64,000 nucleotides of DNA from Apostichopus japonicus (taxonomy: Eukaryota; Echinodermata; Holothuroidea; Aspidochirotida; Stichopodidae). The notes under the pieces are model-generated. The model did not search any database. It saw only the letters and a list, made by a program, of their open reading frames with translations, and had not been told where the DNA came from. Each line of letters begins with the position of its first letter. Position 1 is the first letter of the stretch. Positions 59,794 through 64,000 of this stretch are shown in pieces. The position numbers were made by a program, and so were the translations under genes. Where the stretch lies: NCBI RefSeq assembly GCF_037975245.1, contig NC_092581.1, positions 3,730,001 through 3,794,000 of the forward strand, read 5' to 3'.

Positions 59794-62700
59794 GTAGCTT
59801 GCCCGAATCTTTTTCAAATTTTGCCCGACAATTCCATGATTTTCTTTATTTAGCATCATGATGCCCGAATATTTCCGTGTAACACCACCGTAAGCGCAGT
59901 TCATCTGGGCTACCACGCTTTTTGCACGATCAATTTTTTTTCTAACTAGTCAATTGTATATCTGGACCAAGAGCGGCGGAACCGGGGGGCACAGGGGGCA
60001 CGTGCCCCCCCCCCCACTCTTCCTCAGGTTAAAAATGTGCCTTTTTTCTACATAAAAATTGAGGTGCCTCAAGTTAGCAAGAGGCCAGGGAACCATAATG
60101 AACACTCGGGAAGGGCCGTTTCCGGCCATCTGAGGGGTTTGTAAAACCAAAACTTTTCTAGTACGCTCCGCGCCAACCGATGGTGGCGCTCCGCTCAGAT
60201 AGTCGTTCATACAACTTTGCAAATCCTGGCTAAGCCCGTGACTTTTAATGAATTTCTGTGGGTCAATCTCAAAGCTATTTCGAATGGAAAAAAATTGTGA
60301 AGATATCAACAAGAAAAAAAATCTAATTCGGAAGATTCCTACTTTATCAACTAACATTATTTCACCTCATTTTGTCTCAAACGAAAACTTGTTCCTTGTT
60401 TCCCAATTTGCGCATTGGATATTGCAGTGCTAGTAAGCATATTTTCCTTTGGGGGGGGGGGGGGTTGATGAAGTGATGTGTATTACACAAATAAGATAAT
60501 ACAATAAGAGTTATAAAGGGTACTGAATGTAAGGCTGCATCAGTCCAATCGAATTTCTGCAAAGTGCCCTTTGATGTCGGTGCCCCCCCCCCCCAGGTTA
60601 GAAGTGCTTCCGCCGCCCTTAACCTGGACCTCCCCAACATGAGTGTATATTTTCTTTTTCATGGATGGTGGGGGGGGGGGGGAGTGCCTACAAGCCTAGA
60701 AGTACAGGTTTGTCATATTCTTTGTTATATTCTAAACTTTTTTTGTGAGACAAATTGCAGTCTCACCCGACACAGCGACATTATCCCGCCTACGTGTCGT
60801 TGAGCAATGTATGTTTTTTTTCTGGAGGTAGCTGAATACTGTGTTAAAATAATAAATTAGGTAACTAAATAGGAGCTTAAAAAATATACTGTCCCATTCC
60901 CCCCCCCCCCCAAAGTGATGTTACCATTTTTTCCTTCTTCTAATTTACCAAATTTTTGGGGAAGTGTAAATTTCTAAAACGTGAGATTATAAAATACTGA
61001 ATGTTTAGATGCAACTTGCAAGGCCTCAGAAGTGCCGTTTCCGGCAATCTGAGAGGCATTGTCTGCCCACAAATTTTCTTTACGCGCCAACCGATGGTGG
61101 CGCTCCGCTTAGATAGTATCACAGAAACTTTCGGGCACAAAAAGTTCTGCCCCCCCCAAACTGAAATGGTCCCGTACGCCTATGCTCCATGCTACGCAAC
61201 ATACAACACGCATGTAAGAGTCAAAGTGGCATTGCGACTGACCAGTTGTAGCACCTGGACTATATGGTTAAACATTCCTCTCATTTACAGATTTAGCTGC
61301 CCTCTTGAGATTTGCAACCGTAAGAGAGAGGCAAGTGGAAAAGTTATGACATTTCTGGTATGCAGATCTGGGGATAGGGGACGGAGAGTTGTGCTGACGG
61401 GAGGGTTAAGTTTAGAACCATAGTGTCACAGTGACGTCATGTGTGGTTTGGTTTGCAGATTGTTTTGAGCGACATCCCTTCAGAAAATACTTCTTCAACA
61501 CTACACATATCCGTTCAATGTCACATGATTACGTACAACCCACTATGAGTTCGAAAGATTAGTAAGGAAAGTTCAAGTTACCGTCGATACATTAAAATTT
61601 GTATTTAAATAAATAAGCCATATTCTGAAGGTAAACAAATGTTAAAATGCCTATACATATTAATCTCAACAAAATGAAGAAACTTGTGTTAACTTTGCCT
61701 TCTGCCGTAAAAATTTTCAAAACAGCTCATGCACTCTAAAGTTTAGCGTTCCATAGATTAGAGTTTCGACGTCGAATGAAACCAGGTTAGCAATAGTGAC
61801 GTCATGTTTGATTTTCATGTTCTAAGTTTAAACTCGTTCGTAATTGCCCCAGTAGTCAGTACTTCAAATTCCATGTGAAAAAAAGTACCCCTTCCTTCTC
61901 CCCTTGTCCCCCCCCCCACCATCACTCCTCTTCTCTAAGCTCTCTTCCACCCTTTTTTATCCACACCTTTCTGTCTTTATCCTTCTCCAGTTTATTCCTT
62001 ACCCCCTCCCCTTAATCCTCTCATTGTCCCTCCACTGTTTATCTCCTACCTCTCCTCTTCCCCTGTTGGTTTTTTTCTTCTCTAGATCCCTTGTCTGCTA
62101 ATCCCCTTTACATCTATATTTTTGTGTTCACCATGCTCATTAACCTGTTTGTATTCTGTGCGTGTTTTTGTCCCGTCTGTTTCTGTTACTTGTCATTTAG
62201 CCTTTGAAGAATATCCTGTTGGGATCGAAACGTCAGGCCAACTTACTTTAACACATTCTCCTACACAGGCTCTCTAGTGGATAAGCAGTTTGCTAACAGT
62301 TTTATTTTATTCTGAAAAAAAACTGGTTATATGTATGAATGAAAAGAGAAACCGTTACCAGTTCGTGCATGCCACATATCATTGGCGGAGCTAGGAGTTT
62401 GGTCAAGGTGGGCGAGAATGGTCTGTAAGGGCGCTTTCGACACTATCTAAGCGGAGCGCCACCACAGGTTGGCGCGGAGAGTACATTTTTTTTTTTTGAG
62501 TAAAAATACTTCCTAGATCGCCAGAAATGACCCTTTCCTGGCCTTGCTAATTTGCAGATAAACGAAGAATAAATAGGTGTCATCGCCAACAAAATGTGAC
62601 AAATGTCAATAGGTAAATGAGAGCGCAATAAAAACGTAAATAATCGCGAATAAGTAAAAAGTGGTAAAAAGCTGAAAAGGGTGCCAGCAGTCCATTTGAG

Positions 62701-63796
62701 TCCGTCAGGGGGGGGGGGGGGGCATCCGCCCTCCTGACTGTATAGACGATCCGCCACTGCCACATGTGCCCATCACCTTTCTGTTTTCTTTTGGACAGTT
62801 TATTTCAGCATTAAACAGTTCTGCCCAATGAATGTAACACAACACATTGAGAGGGAGACTAACCGGAGTCACATCCAAGTCTCTTGGTCGGATTTCACTC
62901 TCGATCAGTGCCGTTATAATACATCAAAGTCACATGTACCAGGAGAAGCTTTCCCATTGGGTGTTACTAGAGTGACGTATACCTATTATGGTAATACACA
63001 ATACGTTTACCGTCTATGTACATTTTATGTGCATGTTATTGATACAATTGAAGTTAACACCCCGGAATCAACAACGAGGACTGGTAAGCTTGATTTATTT
63101 ACATATTTAGATTTATTTTTTATTTTATTTTTCATCGAGGACAATTTTGATTTCGCTTAAATTAGGTAACACTATATATATACTGATGATCTTTCACAGC
63201 GTTGAGCGCTAGTGAATATGTATGTGTTTTTCCGGAAATTTTCGAGTCTGTCAGTGACAACATCCATCATGCTTAGTTAATTAATATATGTATATGATTA
63301 TTATCATTAGTATGTATATCAAAAGTAGCCTACAACTTTGTCGGAAATGTATAACAAAATAAGAGGAAAATAAAATAAATAAAAATTAAATATATGAAAC
63401 AATAACAAAAATGCTCTGCGGACGAGCCGTGTATTTCAAAGCAAAGATATAACGGGATTAACCCTCCCCTCCCCCCCCCCCCCAACTCCTGCTCTTTGTT
63501 AATACATTTCTTAGGATAAATACTCTCATTAAAACGAAAGGATTCTTTTCACAATTAAAACTAAGATGAAACACATACAGATCCAATTAAGAATATGTGC
63601 ACTCGCGAAAGTACATTACATTTCCAAGCTTTCGCAAGTTACTTCCCTGAATTGACGGGAACCCCCAATAAAAAAAAAACCCAAGATTACACATACATTC
63701 ACACAAACACACTCCGCTTTCACTTTTCCAAATGAATTTTACTTTCAGGTAGTGGATTATTCCTGTCAACACAAGTACTGCCAATGCTTGATCAAA
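57317..63796 (+). CDS. secreted SRCR-HYR-HYR protein, 5' part (3' end beyond the window)
   Basis: Exons are 57317-57401 (signal peptide MLLALNIIATLLRYIFLLG), 58223-58531 (SRCR domain), 59199-59429 (HYR), 62799-63083 (HYR) and a likely 48-bp exon 63749-63796. Every exon starts and ends in phase 1, the hallmark of shuffled extracellular modules. The SRCR exon reads GRVEVLLYGEWGTICDD, FCRQLGF and HSEDAGVVC and has six cysteines, as in group A domains. The HYR exons show CPSNKTISVTSD, FYDVGITMVTCSF and FPLGVTRVTYTYYG, with several N-x-S/T sites in the second. Such proteins act at the cell surface or in the coelomic fluid or matrix, and echinoderms have greatly expanded SRCR families linked to immunity. 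The ligand cannot be read from the sequence. The last small exon is supported only by splice sites and phase. Confidence 0.87.
57850..58107. repeat. tandem duplication in intron 1 of the SRCR-HYR gene
   Basis: Two diverged copies (57850-57945 and 58018-58107) share tggacctaatta, atacctcat, tagc, taaatgtgcat and cacgtatatg segments. A poly-G tract and a fragment ending CCCCCTGGATCCGCCC, a common repeat end, follow to about 58185. Confidence 0.75.
59537..61184. mobile_element. DNA transposon (1,648 bp) with perfect 8-bp target duplication
   Basis: The ends are CATAGGCGTACG and CGTACGCCTATG, a perfect 12-bp inverted repeat. The flanks are ctccatgc on both sides (59529-59536 and 61185-61192), a perfect 8-bp duplication. 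That size fits the hAT or P superfamilies. The interior has no intact transposase. It contains a near-perfect hairpin (59585-59738), an AT run (59737-59791), poly-G/C tracts, and two copies of a conserved GC-rich block (about 60108-60203 and 61012-61118). The insertion is in the SRCR-HYR gene, in the intron between the two HYR exons. Confidence 0.82.
59585..59738. repeat. 154-nt near-perfect hairpin inside the transposon
   Basis: Arms of about 66 bp begin ATTTCCAGAGGACAAG and end CTTGTCCTCTGGAAAT and differ at about three positions. They are separated by a short TA-rich loop. Open frames seen here on both strands come from the palindrome and are not genes. Confidence 0.9.
62110..62313 (+). 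repeat. repeat with hammerhead-like palindrome, copy 3
   Basis: This is the longest of the three. It carries TTTGTGTTCACCATGCTCAT, then GCCTTTGAAGAATATCC and GGGATCGAAACGTCAGGC, and a 3' part shared with copy 1 ending GCTAACAGTTTTATTTTAT. It lies in the SRCR-HYR intron. Confidence 0.7.
62430..62556 (-). repeat. GC-rich conserved block of the transposon families, solitary inverted copy
   Basis: On the minus strand this is the same block seen at 22806, 23999, 60108 and 61012: a half like TTTCCGGCGATCT, then a half with GCGCCAACCGATGGTGGCGC and CTCCGCTTAGATAGT. The second half can fold on itself. It lies in the SRCR-HYR gene intron before the second HYR exon. Confidence 0.75.
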
Positions 63797-64000
63797 GTAA
63801 GTTTTGTATATCAAAAGACTACATGTCTTTAGTTGGTTAAATGGTTTCCGTCGAAACAAAGACACTTGTCAGTTTAGTGTCACGATGACGTCACTCACTG
63901 TCAACTCGCTGGTCTCATCGATCTCATGGTGTGTATAGGTTTGTGGAGAGGTTAACCTACCACGATAAGGGATAGGGGATATGAAATAGAAATAGATCGG
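63797..64000. other. right edge, intron of the SRCR-HYR gene
   Basis: Follows the donor at 63797. No further exon is visible before the window ends. Confidence 0.5.

Noticed and set aside
59488-59916. Overlapping frames on both strands of the SRCR-HYR intron
   Set aside because: They arise from the 154-nt palindrome and the AT tract within the transposon.

Overview
Organism. This is a eukaryotic nuclear window: multi-exon genes with GT-AG introns, AT-rich introns, many tandem arrays, and interspersed SINE, MITE, LTR and Penelope-like repeats. An ATM kinase gene and a secreted SRCR plus HYR (hyalin-repeat) protein together point to an invertebrate deuterostome, most likely an echinoderm. A sea cucumber is my guess at class level, and nothing in the window proves it.

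Layout. (1) About 990-42,400, minus strand: the 5' two thirds of an ATM gene. I can place 41 coding exons, from the start codon (TAN motif) through the HEAT solenoid to the start of the FAT domain. The PI3K-like kinase domain lies beyond base 1. Its introns hold at least ten unrelated tandem arrays, two copies of a TTAA-flanked MITE, a solo LTR, tRNA-derived SINEs and hAT-like elements. (2) About 42,400-43,915: a short head-to-head interval, probably a divergent promoter. (3) 43,916-53,273, plus strand: a complete 11-exon gene for a 338-residue Lys/Ser-rich nuclear-type protein of a conserved but, to me, unnamed family. (4) 53,274-57,316: intergenic and low complexity. (5) 57,317 to the right edge, plus strand: the start of a secreted SRCR-HYR-HYR gene whose introns are all phase 1, as in exon-shuffled receptors. 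A transposon with a perfect 8-bp target duplication sits in its third intron.

How the parts relate. ATM is the DNA double-strand-break checkpoint kinase. Its divergent neighbour looks nuclear and RNA-processing-like, and the two may share a promoter. The SRCR-HYR gene is independent and looks immune or extracellular-matrix related. I found no bacterial-type system, CRISPR array, rRNA or stand-alone tRNA gene. The most unusual observations are a five-fold 42-bp tandem array of a SINE A-box touching an ATM splice acceptor, a tandem duplication that copies an exon end with its donor and creates a potential in-frame 7-codon microexon, a hammerhead-like palindrome in three repeat copies, and a transposon carrying a 154-nt near-perfect hairpin.
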